In this document: positions 1-6,053 of the stretch, one piece after another
How positions within the stretch are numbered: position 1 is the first letter of the stretch
Layout of the letters: each line of letters opens with the position of its first letter
Notes under the pieces: generated by a model
Databases searched by the model: none
The model's input: the letters and a program-made list of their open reading frames with translations, nothing else
What the model was told of the DNA's origin: nothing
Origin: a virus
Reading direction: 5' to 3' (one strand)
Length of the DNA stretch: 31,904 nucleotides
IMG/VR virus record: IMGVR_UViG_3300036979_000040
Location: 1-31,904 of that record
Position numbers and translations under genes: made by a program

Positions 1-127
1 GAATTGGCCCCAACTATGGATGCGGGTTGTTGTGTAAATGTAAAACTCATCTTTTGAATAGTCCTTTTTGAATGTCTTGTTTCATCGCCTTGGTTAATGC
101 CTTATTGAACGATGGTAAAATTTGTTT
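1..127. repeat. Terminal direct repeat, copy 1 (circular overlap)
   Basis: These 127 bases are identical to the last 127 bases of the window. The copy holds the 3' end of the neck protein gene and the first codons of the upstream tail protein gene, so it joins the two ends without breaking a gene. A length of exactly 127 fits the overlap left by a k-mer assembler on a circular or permuted molecule. It is more likely an assembly overlap than a biological terminal repeat. Confidence 0.95.
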
Positions 128-598
128 TCTGGCTTCGGCTACAAACGGGAATGGGGTGATACCGAAATACTTTATTTTACGATTCATCATAAACCGCATG
201 GCGTTTTCGTCTGCCTTGCCTTTGAATCTTCCCGTTCCCATATCGCGTGGTTGGATGCGTTTCATCTTGGTCCAATTACGCATTGCATCAAGTGGAATCC
301 CTTTGCCTGGCTTCCTTCCCCTTTGCACATAATCGGCCGTCTTGTTCATACTGATGCCCAATGTCAAACCATTCGGATCGGCTTGGATGGAATTAACCAA
401 TTGACCACTTGCCACATAATTACCACGGAATGTCTTTTTGGTTGCTGAAACCACTTGCCATCCACCACCAACCTTTTTCCACTTGGCACGGATTGAAACA
501 CGGGGCCGTTTTACCTCCAACATGGAACGACAAGCAATCGCCCACTTCTTGGAATAATCCGCAACCACGGCAACGCTATTCTTAAACGCAATCGCCAT
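47..598 (-). CDS. HK97 gp10-like neck / tail completion protein
   Basis: This 183-residue basic protein has the look of the HK97 gp10-like family, which sits at the head-tail junction or completes the tail. Visible family-like features are the GQLVNSI segment near residue 66, the ADYVQRGRKPGKGIP segment around residues 88-102, and a C-terminal region with FGITPFPFV and regularly spaced Lys. It overlaps the 163-residue gene upstream by 17 bases. Its TGA overlaps the ATG of the next tail gene (ATGA) once the circle is closed, so translation of the two is probably coupled. The family call comes from remembered motifs and context. Confidence 0.6.
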   Translation of the reverse strand: MAIAFKNSVAVVADYSKKWAIACRSMLEVKRPRVSIRAKWKKVGGGWQVVSATKKTFRGNYVASGQLVNSIQADPNGLTLGISMNKTADYVQRGRKPGKGIPLDAMRNWTKMKRIQPRDMGTGRFKGKADENAMRFMMNRKIKYFGITPFPFVAEARKQILPSFNKALTKAMKQDIQKGLFKR

Positions 599-1073
599 CA
601 GTAACCCACGGGTTGATTAAATCAATTGTGACTTGTATTTGATATCCCGCCAATACGCTATCCATCGTTTCAACGAATGGTTGGAAGTTAATGGGGCGTT
701 GAAATTGGATTTGGTTGTAATTGTCTTGTTCTAACAACCACAATCCTTTTGACATTTGCACATACATTTCTTGTAAAATGTAGGCATAGTTTTCATTCTC
801 CGTGTACCCGTATTTGTCATAAACTTGGATAAGGTTTCTTTGTTCGTTCTCCGTTTTCAAAAAGTTGACACGATCCGCCACCATGACATTCATCGTTACC
901 GATGCTATTTGGTCGGTCAATGCCACATTTTGAATTGAGCAATGCATCAACGGAAATACCGTGAATGCCTTAAAATCAAACTCCGTTAATGTTCCGTGTG
1001 AATAATTCCACCCTTCCGCCGTGGCGATGTCTTTGAATACCTTGAATGCGGTTCCTATGTGATTATTTGTCAT
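582..1073 (-). CDS. Probable tail terminator-like / virion assembly protein
   Basis: This 163-residue protein lies between the tail chaperone and the gp10-like neck protein. The central segment VTMNVMVADRVN followed by a helix-rich stretch resembles tail terminator or tail completion proteins of phages of Bacteroidota, which cap the tail tube before head joining. It has no signal peptide or membrane segment. It overlaps the chaperone gene by 11 bases upstream and the neck gene by 17 bases downstream, so it belongs to the same translationally coupled block. The function is inferred from position and general appearance only. Confidence 0.45.
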   Translation of the reverse strand: MTNNHIGTAFKVFKDIATAEGWNYSHGTLTEFDFKAFTVFPLMHCSIQNVALTDQIASVTMNVMVADRVNFLKTENEQRNLIQVYDKYGYTENENYAYILQEMYVQMSKGLWLLEQDNYNQIQFQRPINFQPFVETMDSVLAGYQIQVTIDLINPWVTDGDCV

Positions 1074-1809
1074 CGCTTGTAACTTTGCTTAATAATTTTT
1101 TGTTCCATTTCCGCAATGTCACTTTCGTAAGCGGTGAAGTACAAAGCGGTGTGAATGGTTTTAGAATACACATTTTCCAATTGTAGGAAATTTCTTCCAG
1201 AGAGTCGATAGACCATTCCAAACCATCCCCATTTTTTGGTAAGGCGGTTTTCATCTGCTGACCCTTCTCCCCCTCCAAATACTTCTGGATAGAATTCAGT
1301 AAGTCGATTCCTAAACTCCAAAAAAAAACCATGGCCCCGAATGTGGTGTTGCAATCCAAATCTTTGAACCCCGTGACAAGGTTTGCCGAATAGGGTGCAA
1401 CCTCATATCTTCCGTTCTGTCCGCTATGCGTAATGGGGCGATATAAAACACTCATCACCTTCCAAAGGTCGTGTTTCTCCTTGCAGTAATTTTCAATGTC
1501 TATAAACTCACCCACGGACATATCATCCAAGTTTGGGATGAATCCGTATTCCACGCCATCCATTTTGAACCTGGGCGTGAACTCGGGTTGTTCTGTCAAC
1601 ATTAATGTGATGCGTTCAACCGCCTTTTGTAATACATCAAACGGCATGGCCATAACCTCGGTCATGGTCAACTCACAAAATATAGACACGGCTTCCAATT
1701 GTCGTTGGGTATCATCCATCTCGGGTTTGAGGGATTCATACGCCAACATTTGATGCAATTTTACATCTTTTAACGATGTGGGTACTAATATGGTTTTCGA
1801 TTCAATCAT
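1063..1809 (-). CDS. Tail assembly chaperone, zero-frame product
   Basis: The 248-residue zero-frame product lies upstream of the tape measure in transcription order and looks like the N-terminal part of lambda-type tail chaperones (gpG-like), which coat the tape measure protein during tail assembly. After about residue 192 the zero frame continues for some 56 codons, first in a protein-like way (NGDGLEWSIDSLEEISYNW), later with less typical composition. A second frame opens across the same DNA and carries a more convincing C-terminus, described separately. Both products probably share residues 1-192. The start is the ATG at 1809, close behind the DnaA-like gene. Confidence 0.6.
   Translation of the reverse strand: MIESKTILVPTSLKDVKLHQMLAYESLKPEMDDTQRQLEAVSIFCELTMTEVMAMPFDVLQKAVERITLMLTEQPEFTPRFKMDGVEYGFIPNLDDMSVGEFIDIENYCKEKHDLWKVMSVLYRPITHSGQNGRYEVAPYSANLVTGFKDLDCNTTFGAMVFFWSLGIDLLNSIQKYLEGEKGQQMKTALPKNGDGLEWSIDSLEEISYNWKMCILKPFTPLCTSPLTKVTLRKWNKKLLSKVTSDDK
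1070..1809 (-). CDS. Tail assembly chaperone, predicted -1 frameshift product (246 aa)
   Basis: Shifting back one base at the A AAA AAT heptamer (1237-1231) joins zero-frame residues 1-192 to 54 residues of the -1 frame. The join reads LPKKWGWFGMVYRLSG and continues to a TGA at 1070-1072. The extension, with WGWFGMVYRL and TALYFTAYESDIAEMEQ, reads as real protein and resembles the T-domain part of tail chaperones in Bacteroidota phages. Lambda G/GT is the known parallel: one ribosome fraction shifts and makes a longer chaperone that recruits the tail tube protein. The two isoforms here would be almost equal in length, which is unusual. Frameshifting is inferred from sequence, not shown. Confidence 0.6.
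1231..1237 (-). other. Candidate -1 ribosomal slippery site
   Basis: On the minus strand the heptamer A AAA AAT lies across zero-frame codons CCA AAA AAT. It fits the X XXY YYZ rule, and both tRNAs can re-pair in the -1 frame (AAA AAA). The -1 frame becomes convincingly protein-like right after it (KKWGWFG). I see no strong downstream stem-loop by eye. Confidence 0.5.
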
Positions 1810-1838
1810 CTATTATAAAACGATTGAATGCGGGTTTG

Positions 1839-2324
1839 TTATTCCAACGCATCATTCAACAACACACACACTTTTGCGTATTGCCTTTGTACCTCCTTAT
1901 CGGTGTACAAAATGTTACTAAACTCCTTCACCGAATTGATGGCCGTGGAATGGTCACGATGGATGATCCGCCCAATTTCCGCCCATGGCATCCCTAACCT
2001 TTTACGGCAAATAAAGTTGAACATGTGCCGTGCGTATAACGATGCCCGTTTCCGTGATGGGCAAAGTATTTCATCGGGTGTTAACTCGGTGACTGTGCAA
2101 ACGGCCCGTAATACTTCCTTCCAATGGTTGGGGGAATCGTTAAAATCAATACGGGGATTAATTATTTCCTTTCTTAACAATTGGATTTTGGTTAGGGCTT
2201 CACTTTGTATTTGAACCAACAACAATCGTAATCGTTTAATCTCTTGTCGTTGTAGGTGTAATTGCTGGTAATGGCTTGTCATATCGTTTACAAAGGTACA
2301 TATAAACAAGTAATAAACAATCAT
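1839..2324 (-). CDS. DnaA domain IV-like DNA-binding protein
   Basis: The C-terminal ~85 residues match the DNA-binding domain IV of the bacterial initiator DnaA. They include helices around RHMFNFICRKRLGMPWAEIGRII and the signature-like HRDHSTAINSVKE. There is no AAA+ domain; the N-terminal half is charged and helical, likely coiled coil (HYQQLHLQRQEIKRL). In DnaA this domain binds DnaA boxes, so the protein may bind the phage origin, compete with host DnaA, or recognise packaging sites given its position behind TerL. The ATG at 2324 overlaps the TerL stop (ATGA). An alternative ATG at 2282 lies 8 bases below a promoter-like TACCTTTG, and would remove an odd hydrophobic N-terminus. Confidence 0.75.
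   Translation of the reverse strand: MIVYYLFICTFVNDMTSHYQQLHLQRQEIKRLRLLLVQIQSEALTKIQLLRKEIINPRIDFNDSPNHWKEVLRAVCTVTELTPDEILCPSRKRASLYARHMFNFICRKRLGMPWAEIGRIIHRDHSTAINSVKEFSNILYTDKEVQRQYAKVCVLLNDALE
2291..2320 (-). promoter_or_regulatory. Possible Bacteroidota-type promoter for the DnaA-like gene
   Basis: TACCTTTG (2298-2291) fits the -7 element TAnnTTTG, with TTG (2320-2318) 19 bases upstream as a partial -33 element. It lies inside the 5' end of the DnaA-like frame and would serve the internal start at 2282. It could arise by chance in AT-rich DNA. Confidence 0.3.
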
Positions 2325-3518
2325 CGGATGTCGTATTGCCCAAAGTTTGAACGAATCCCCAATGCCATCATTTCATGATATCGCCAACTGTCAATTGCGT
2401 GGTCTGTACCCGTTGGGGTGTTGGTTGTTCGCCCCTGGGAATCCGTATCCCAACAATAATTACGCAACTCTTTGATTAGGTTCACGCTTGTGGATGTCAC
2501 CAAATAGGATTGGGATTGCATAATTTGTATTCCATAGTTGATACTATCTTTGCCTTTGGTTACTCCCTTGATTCTCACACCATACCTCCGTATCTCGTCT
2601 ATTGACTTTGGTTCGGCACTATCTGCGTAAACGGGTACGAAGGTGGGCAACGCCTTTGCAATATCTGAATTAAGCATTCCCGTGCGATATGCCACTTCAT
2701 CAACGATTCTTTGACCATTGTATTCATAAACGGCAACGATGGCCGTAGGGTCGTTTGTATACCCGAAATCCACCCCAATGCCAACCAACCTTGCATCCTC
2801 GGGTAATGTATCGATGGTTTGCCAATTGCTGAATATAACCCCTTGTAAGTTTCCAATCTCGCCAAGACCATACACCCGCCACCAATTGGCCCAATAATTA
2901 GATGTTGACGCCCTATCCCGTGCCTTTTCAATTTCCGTGACGATTGACTTATCCAACGCTTCGTTGTCTTTGTAGGTGAGTACAATCATTTCCGCATCGG
3001 GGTCGTGTACCAATTCGCTATCCACCCAGAACTCCGCCACGGGGTTGTAATCCAAGTATATGAATTTGCGGGTACGAATTGCCATTTGGTAGTATGATTC
3101 CCAATCAATGTTATTGCACTCGTTGACAAATAACACATCACGCCTTGCACCCCTTAACTTTTGGGGTTGGTCTGCACTAAAGAACTCAATGTAACTGTCA
3201 TTGCTGAAGGTGTATGTCAATGATGATTTATTCCATTTCAATGGATCAAACATACCCACCATGTCCATAATCTTGAGAAAGTCACGGATTGCACCCCTTC
3301 GCAAATGCGGGATGGTTTCCGATACCACAGATATTTCACACTTTGCGTTTTGCACCGCGTATGTGATAAGCATTGGAATAATGCTGAATGTTTTAGAATT
3401 ATCACCCCCACCACCGAAGCAATGGGGGTTAAACCGAGGAAGATGTACCACCGCGGACAATACGGATTCTCTTCCTCAATTTTGCTATTTTAATTTGAGC
3501 AGTTGTTTGTTGTAGCAT
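2321..3518 (-). CDS. terL: Terminase large subunit (TerL), reading frame interrupted by a 40-nt gap in the Walker A motif
   Basis: TerL is the packaging ATPase and headful or end-cutting nuclease. Piece one runs from ATG 3518 to a TAA at 3431-3429 and reads KIAKLRKRIRIVRGGTSSSV. Piece two resumes at the Lys codon 3394 in another frame (KTFSIIPMLITYAV). Joined after the third Ser, they restore the P-loop GGTSSSKT and a normal N-terminus, giving 385 residues. Downstream are a Walker B-like VLFVNEC and RNase H-like nuclease Asp residues in GVDFGYTNDP, YADSAEP and GTDHAIDSW. Without joining, piece two could start only at the non-ATG codon TTG 3460, giving the odd loop GGGGDNSKT. TerL is essential in this kind of phage, so the break is likely bridged during expression rather than disabling. 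The start overlaps the end of the HNH gene by 29 bases. Confidence 0.85.
3395..3434 (-). other. Candidate translational bypass element in terL (40-nt coding gap with UUCG hairpin)
   Basis: The gap starts after TCT TCC TCG (3443-3435) and ends with TCT just before AAA 3394. GTT and a stop TAA follow the last upstream Ser codon. At the foot of the stop begins an 11-bp stem, ACCCCCATTGC (3429-3419) pairing with GTGGTGGGGGT (3414-3404), with three wobble pairs and a TTCG tetraloop closed by C-G. GATAAT then leads to the TCT landing candidate. Ser codons at both edges allow peptidyl-tRNA take-off and re-pairing. T4 gene 60 has the same parts: matched codons, an adjacent stop, a hairpin in a 50-nt gap and a homing endonuclease next door. 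The size of 40 is not a multiple of three, so simple readthrough cannot restore the frame. Confidence 0.7.
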
Positions 3519-4086
3519 ATTCCCATTTGTAATTGTAAGCCGTTTTGTATCGTTTGCGTTTTTTACAACAACCGATAATTCCAACGCTATTAAATCCTAA
3601 TTCTCTTTTGACTGTGTTAATTGATTCCCATGTTTTCACGAATGTACCATCCTTTTCGTATTGATTGATTGGTATTGAACAATTACTATCTTTTCCCATC
3701 GGTGCTTTTTGTAATCCCAAACGGAATGCGTGTAATTGATTTTCACGGCTTGTAACCCATTCCAAATTTGAACAATGGTTGTTTTCTTTGCATCCATCAA
3801 TGTGGTTTACTTCTGGTTTGTTTTCTGGGTTCTCAACAAATGTTTTTGCAACTAATCGATGAACAATGTAATACTTCCGTACTCCATCCTTAAATAATTT
3901 TACTTGCCAATACCCATTGGATTTCAAACTTTGTTTGATGTACTTCAATTTGCCATCGCTTGTGAACGACTTGCCATTCCCCCATGAATAAACATCCCCA
4001 TAGATTGTAATTGAATACAACCCTTCGTATCCTGGTATGTCAAATAAAACATCCCCATGAATTGTTTTTGCCTTATCGTGAATCAT
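3490..4086 (-). CDS. HNH homing endonuclease with NUMOD4 and NUMOD1 domains
   Basis: A free-standing homing endonuclease of about 198 residues. The N-terminus has a NUMOD4-like DNA-binding motif (IPGYEGLYSITIYGDVYSWG). The middle has the HNH_3 type nuclease HRLVAKTFVENP...VNHIDGCKENNHCSNLEWVT with its His and Asn residues. The C-terminus is NUMOD1-like (INQYEKDGTFVKTWESIN... ending YKWEYA). Such enzymes cut alleles lacking the element and spread by repair. It sits between the terminase subunit genes and its last codons overlap the terL start. Its own promoter lies 4 bases above the ATG at 4086, predicting a leaderless mRNA. An ATG at 4101 is in frame but inside the promoter. Its likely target is the uninterrupted terL P-loop region (inference). 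Confidence 0.85.
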   Translation of the reverse strand: MIHDKAKTIHGDVLFDIPGYEGLYSITIYGDVYSWGNGKSFTSDGKLKYIKQSLKSNGYWQVKLFKDGVRKYYIVHRLVAKTFVENPENKPEVNHIDGCKENNHCSNLEWVTSRENQLHAFRLGLQKAPMGKDSNCSIPINQYEKDGTFVKTWESINTVKRELGFNSVGIIGCCKKRKRYKTAYNYKWEYATTNNCSN

Positions 4087-4090
4087 ATTA

Positions 4091-4122
4091 CAAATATACA
4101 TTTGTTTTGTATGTTTTACAAC
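4091..4122 (-). promoter_or_regulatory. Promoter of the HNH homing endonuclease gene
   Basis: TATATTTG (4098-4091) is a full match to the Bacteroidota -7 element TAnnTTTG; GTTG (4122-4119) lies 20 bases upstream as a -33 element. The ATG at 4086 follows after only 4 bases, so transcripts would be leaderless or nearly so. Confidence 0.6.
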
Positions 4123-4154
4123 CCCCTTATCCTCCCCTAACTATTCGGATGCGT

Positions 4155-4541
4155 TTACGAAGTCGGGCTATCTTCGCCTGGGCGGTCGTCGTTTGTAACA
4201 TCCAAGTTTATACCATTGAAAATCGGTTTCTCTTTTTCCTCCATTACATTGTGGCTCATAGATAGTTTGCGGAGTTCTTCTTCGCTACTTATCAATTTCA
4301 TTAACGCCAATTGTAATGTGGGTTGCTCACTCAAATACCATTTGGAACGCATAGATACTTTGATGTTGGTTTTGATTTCCAACAACGCCTCTTTTATGCT
4401 TTCCGATTTTTCCAAGCCCAGGTGGTAAAATGTGCTACTTGTACATGGTAGGTATGCAATTACATCTTGAATAAAAAACAATTTGTTTTTCTTTATTGCG
4501 GCGATGGCCGTTGCTTCTAATTCGTTTCTATCGTATGCCAT
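4155..4541 (-). CDS. terS: Probable terminase small subunit
   Basis: This 128-residue protein lies one gene upstream of TerL in transcription order, separated only by the homing endonuclease. It starts MAYDRNELEATAIAAIKKNKLFFIQDVIAYLPC, which reads as an N-terminal helix-turn-helix for recognising the packaging site. A conserved-looking stretch MRSKWYLSEQPTLQLALMKLI follows, typical of small terminases of Bacteroidota phages, and then an acidic disordered tail. It would bind phage DNA and load TerL. Its ATG overlaps the stop of the preceding 65-residue gene (TAATG). The call rests on family appearance and synteny. Confidence 0.75.
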   Translation of the reverse strand: MAYDRNELEATAIAAIKKNKLFFIQDVIAYLPCTSSTFYHLGLEKSESIKEALLEIKTNIKVSMRSKWYLSEQPTLQLALMKLISSEEELRKLSMSHNVMEEKEKPIFNGINLDVTNDDRPGEDSPTS

Positions 4542-4738
4542 TATTCCATTTTTTCAATTTCTTCTTTGACTTCAAAAAGATACAACGCTTTGTCCAATGA
4601 TTCGTTCAAATCCCCTGTGATAAATTCTTTTGCAAAATCAATCGCAATTACCGCACATTGGATTCCTTCGTTGCGTTGTTGCAACCCAACCACGGTGAAT
4701 TTGTCAACCAGTTCTTTCGCTTTGTCTTTTGGTGTCAT
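4541..4738 (-). CDS. Small phage protein of unknown function (65 aa)
   Basis: The protein is short, helical and charged, starting MTPKDKAKELVDKF, a beginning seen in many small early phage proteins of Bacteroidota phages. A central CAVIAIDFAKEFI helix is followed by an acidic C-terminus. No catalytic motif, membrane segment or signal peptide is visible. It is coupled by TAATG overlaps to the DUF551-like gene upstream and the small terminase gene downstream. The function is unknown. Confidence 0.65.
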   Translation of the reverse strand: MTPKDKAKELVDKFTVVGLQQRNEGIQCAVIAIDFAKEFITGDLNESLDKALYLFEVKEEIEKME

Positions 4739-4920
4739 TATTCATCGGGGGTTAGTGGTATTGGCATCCAGTAAACCACATGTAATCTTTGATCGGTGTG
4801 TGAGCAATGCCATTGCCCGTCATAGTAAGTAGCCACAAAGGGAATCCCCGCTTCGGTGTGAACCAATACGGGGTGTCCTTCTTCGGGTAATGTTCGTTCA
4901 ATCTTCCTCCATGCTTTCAT
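4738..4920 (-). CDS. DUF551-like protein (60 aa)
   Basis: The pattern W-x2-I-x4-P-x2-G-x-PVLVHTEAG...YYDGQWH...VVYWMPIPLTPDE fits the DUF551 family of small phage proteins, whose role is unknown. Full family length is about 60 residues, so the protein looks intact. It overlaps the 101-residue gene upstream by 23 bases and touches the gene downstream by TAATG. It is probably cytoplasmic. Confidence 0.7.
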   Translation of the reverse strand: MKAWRKIERTLPEEGHPVLVHTEAGIPFVATYYDGQWHCSHTDQRLHVVYWMPIPLTPDE

Positions 4921-5203
4921 CGTGTTTCTGTGCTTCTTCGTAAGTTTCGTAAAATGTTTCTTCGCCGTTGTTCAAATCTGTTACCAAAAATTCAACCGCT
5001 CTGCCAAGGTTTGAGCAAATTGAAATACCATCTTCAAGGGCTATGTAAACATAACCCGAATTTGGGTTAAATCCAACTTCCATAATTTCTGCCCTTGAAC
5101 ATTCATTGGCATAAGCCATGAACACTTTTGATAATCCTTTTGCTTCGCAGTAGGCAATTGATCCGTCGATTCCGTTGATTGTAATTGTGTTTGTCATATT
5201 CAT
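4898..5203 (-). CDS. Small acidic phage protein of unknown function, leaderless candidate
   Basis: This is a 101-residue protein with an acidic C-terminus (EETFYETYEEAQKHDESMEED) and no known motif. It is the first gene behind a very good promoter, whose TATCTTTG ends 4 bases above the ATG at 5203. The mRNA would thus be leaderless. A second ATG in frame at 5197 is also possible. It probably begins the transcript that runs through the small genes towards the terminase. Confidence 0.65.
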   Translation of the reverse strand: MNMTNTITINGIDGSIAYCEAKGLSKVFMAYANECSRAEIMEVGFNPNSGYVYIALEDGISICSNLGRAVEFLVTDLNNGEETFYETYEEAQKHDESMEED

Positions 5204-5207
5204 AATG

Positions 5208-5239
5208 CAAAGATAGTGTTTTATATTTGAAATACCAAA
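5208..5239 (-). promoter_or_regulatory. Bacteroidota-type promoter with palindromic element
   Basis: TTTG (5239-5236), 20 bases, then TATCTTTG (5215-5208) is a full consensus match. The -33 element lies inside ATTTGGTATTTCAAAT (5240-5225), an inverted repeat ATTTG-6-CAAAT found identically in the promoter at 14948-14978. The position suits repressor or activator binding. Confidence 0.75.
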
Positions 5240-5252
5240 TTATTTTTAATAT

Positions 5253-6053
5253 TTATTTTAGGCCCACAAATGCTTTCAGCGGATAAAACACCAAACTATT
5301 CCTATAACCCCCTTCGTGCGTTGGGATAATTGGTGTAACTCCATGCACATTTTTCCATGCGGGGTAAACTAACATTGAGTTATCCGCGCTATCCATAACG
5401 GCCCCATAATCTGGCACATATAGATTCCCCCCTTTGGCGTTCAAACGCTTCGTGATAATCACATTTACCGCTCCAATTATATTACCCGTATCTCGATGGA
5501 AAGGTGCTGATATATTGTAGTTCGAAATAGATGAGGTAAAAAGATTCGCGAACTTCCATTGGTCGGGTACTTGCTCAAATAGTTTCTTTTGACGTTCGTA
5601 TTGTTCTGGAAGTATATCGTGCATGATTGATTCGCTTTCCTTTGCTAACATCAACATTGCTTTAATAAAGTTTTGGGCCGTTTTGTTTTGATGCACGCTA
5701 CTTATTGTTGGATACGGCCTTCTTACCATTGGCTTTGGGGCTACCGAACCTAAAATACAACTCATTTGGCTGACATCAGCAACATCACCCGATCCTTCCC
5801 ATTCTGTTTTTAACATACCTTTTACTGCGGTCAAACGATTCAGAACCGCTTTTGGAACTCTATCGCTTTGAAATTCTGCGTTGGCTAAATTGGCTAACTT
5901 TGTTGCCCTTTCGGGCATTGACTTAATGTAAAACCCAATTGGTTCACCGTTCTCATAGAAAATGCAATCTTCGGTAATGTTTGGGGCCAGGTATGGGCAA
6001 TCTTGCCCAATCTTTGCTTCGTGTGGTTGTAACACAAGGTCTACGCGTTTCAT
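5253..6053 (-). CDS. TET/JBP-type 2-oxoglutarate/Fe(II) dioxygenase
   Basis: A 266-residue protein whose C-terminal half carries the double-stranded beta-helix core of the TET/JBP group. The HxD motif is APFHRDTGNIIGAVNVI (H186, D188), the distal iron ligand is H237 in KNVHGVTPI, and the 2-oxoglutarate Arg is R251 in YRNSLVFYP. Eukaryotic relatives oxidise 5-methylcytosine or thymine in DNA, and phage members have been shown to make 5-hydroxymethylcytosine. It follows a glycosyltransferase and a ParB-like gene, the partners described for phage base hypermodification systems. The likely role is oxidising a methyl group on phage DNA for later sugar attachment. I see no cytosine methyltransferase gene, so the substrate base is open. 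Confidence 0.8.
   Translation of the reverse strand: MKRVDLVLQPHEAKIGQDCPYLAPNITEDCIFYENGEPIGFYIKSMPERATKLANLANAEFQSDRVPKAVLNRLTAVKGMLKTEWEGSGDVADVSQMSCILGSVAPKPMVRRPYPTISSVHQNKTAQNFIKAMLMLAKESESIMHDILPEQYERQKKLFEQVPDQWKFANLFTSSISNYNISAPFHRDTGNIIGAVNVIITKRLNAKGGNLYVPDYGAVMDSADNSMLVYPAWKNVHGVTPIIPTHEGGYRNSLVFYPLKAFVGLK

Noticed and set aside
1320-1328. Nine-T run as the chaperone slip site
   Set aside because: The zero frame after it (WSLGIDLLNSIQKYLEGEKGQQ) looks more protein-like than the -1 frame until the A6 site, so slipping at 1237-1231 fits better. A homopolymer error here is not excluded.
3395-3434. Group I or II intron in terL
   Set aside because: Forty nucleotides are far too few for a self-splicing intron, and the HNH gene lies outside the interruption.
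2321-3460. TerL read as a complete gene from a TTG start at 3460 with P-loop GGGGDNSKT
   Set aside because: Its first 22 codons look unlike a terminase start and are the translated gap. The frame from ATG 3518 gives a normal N-terminus and half P-loop. I keep it only as an alternative.
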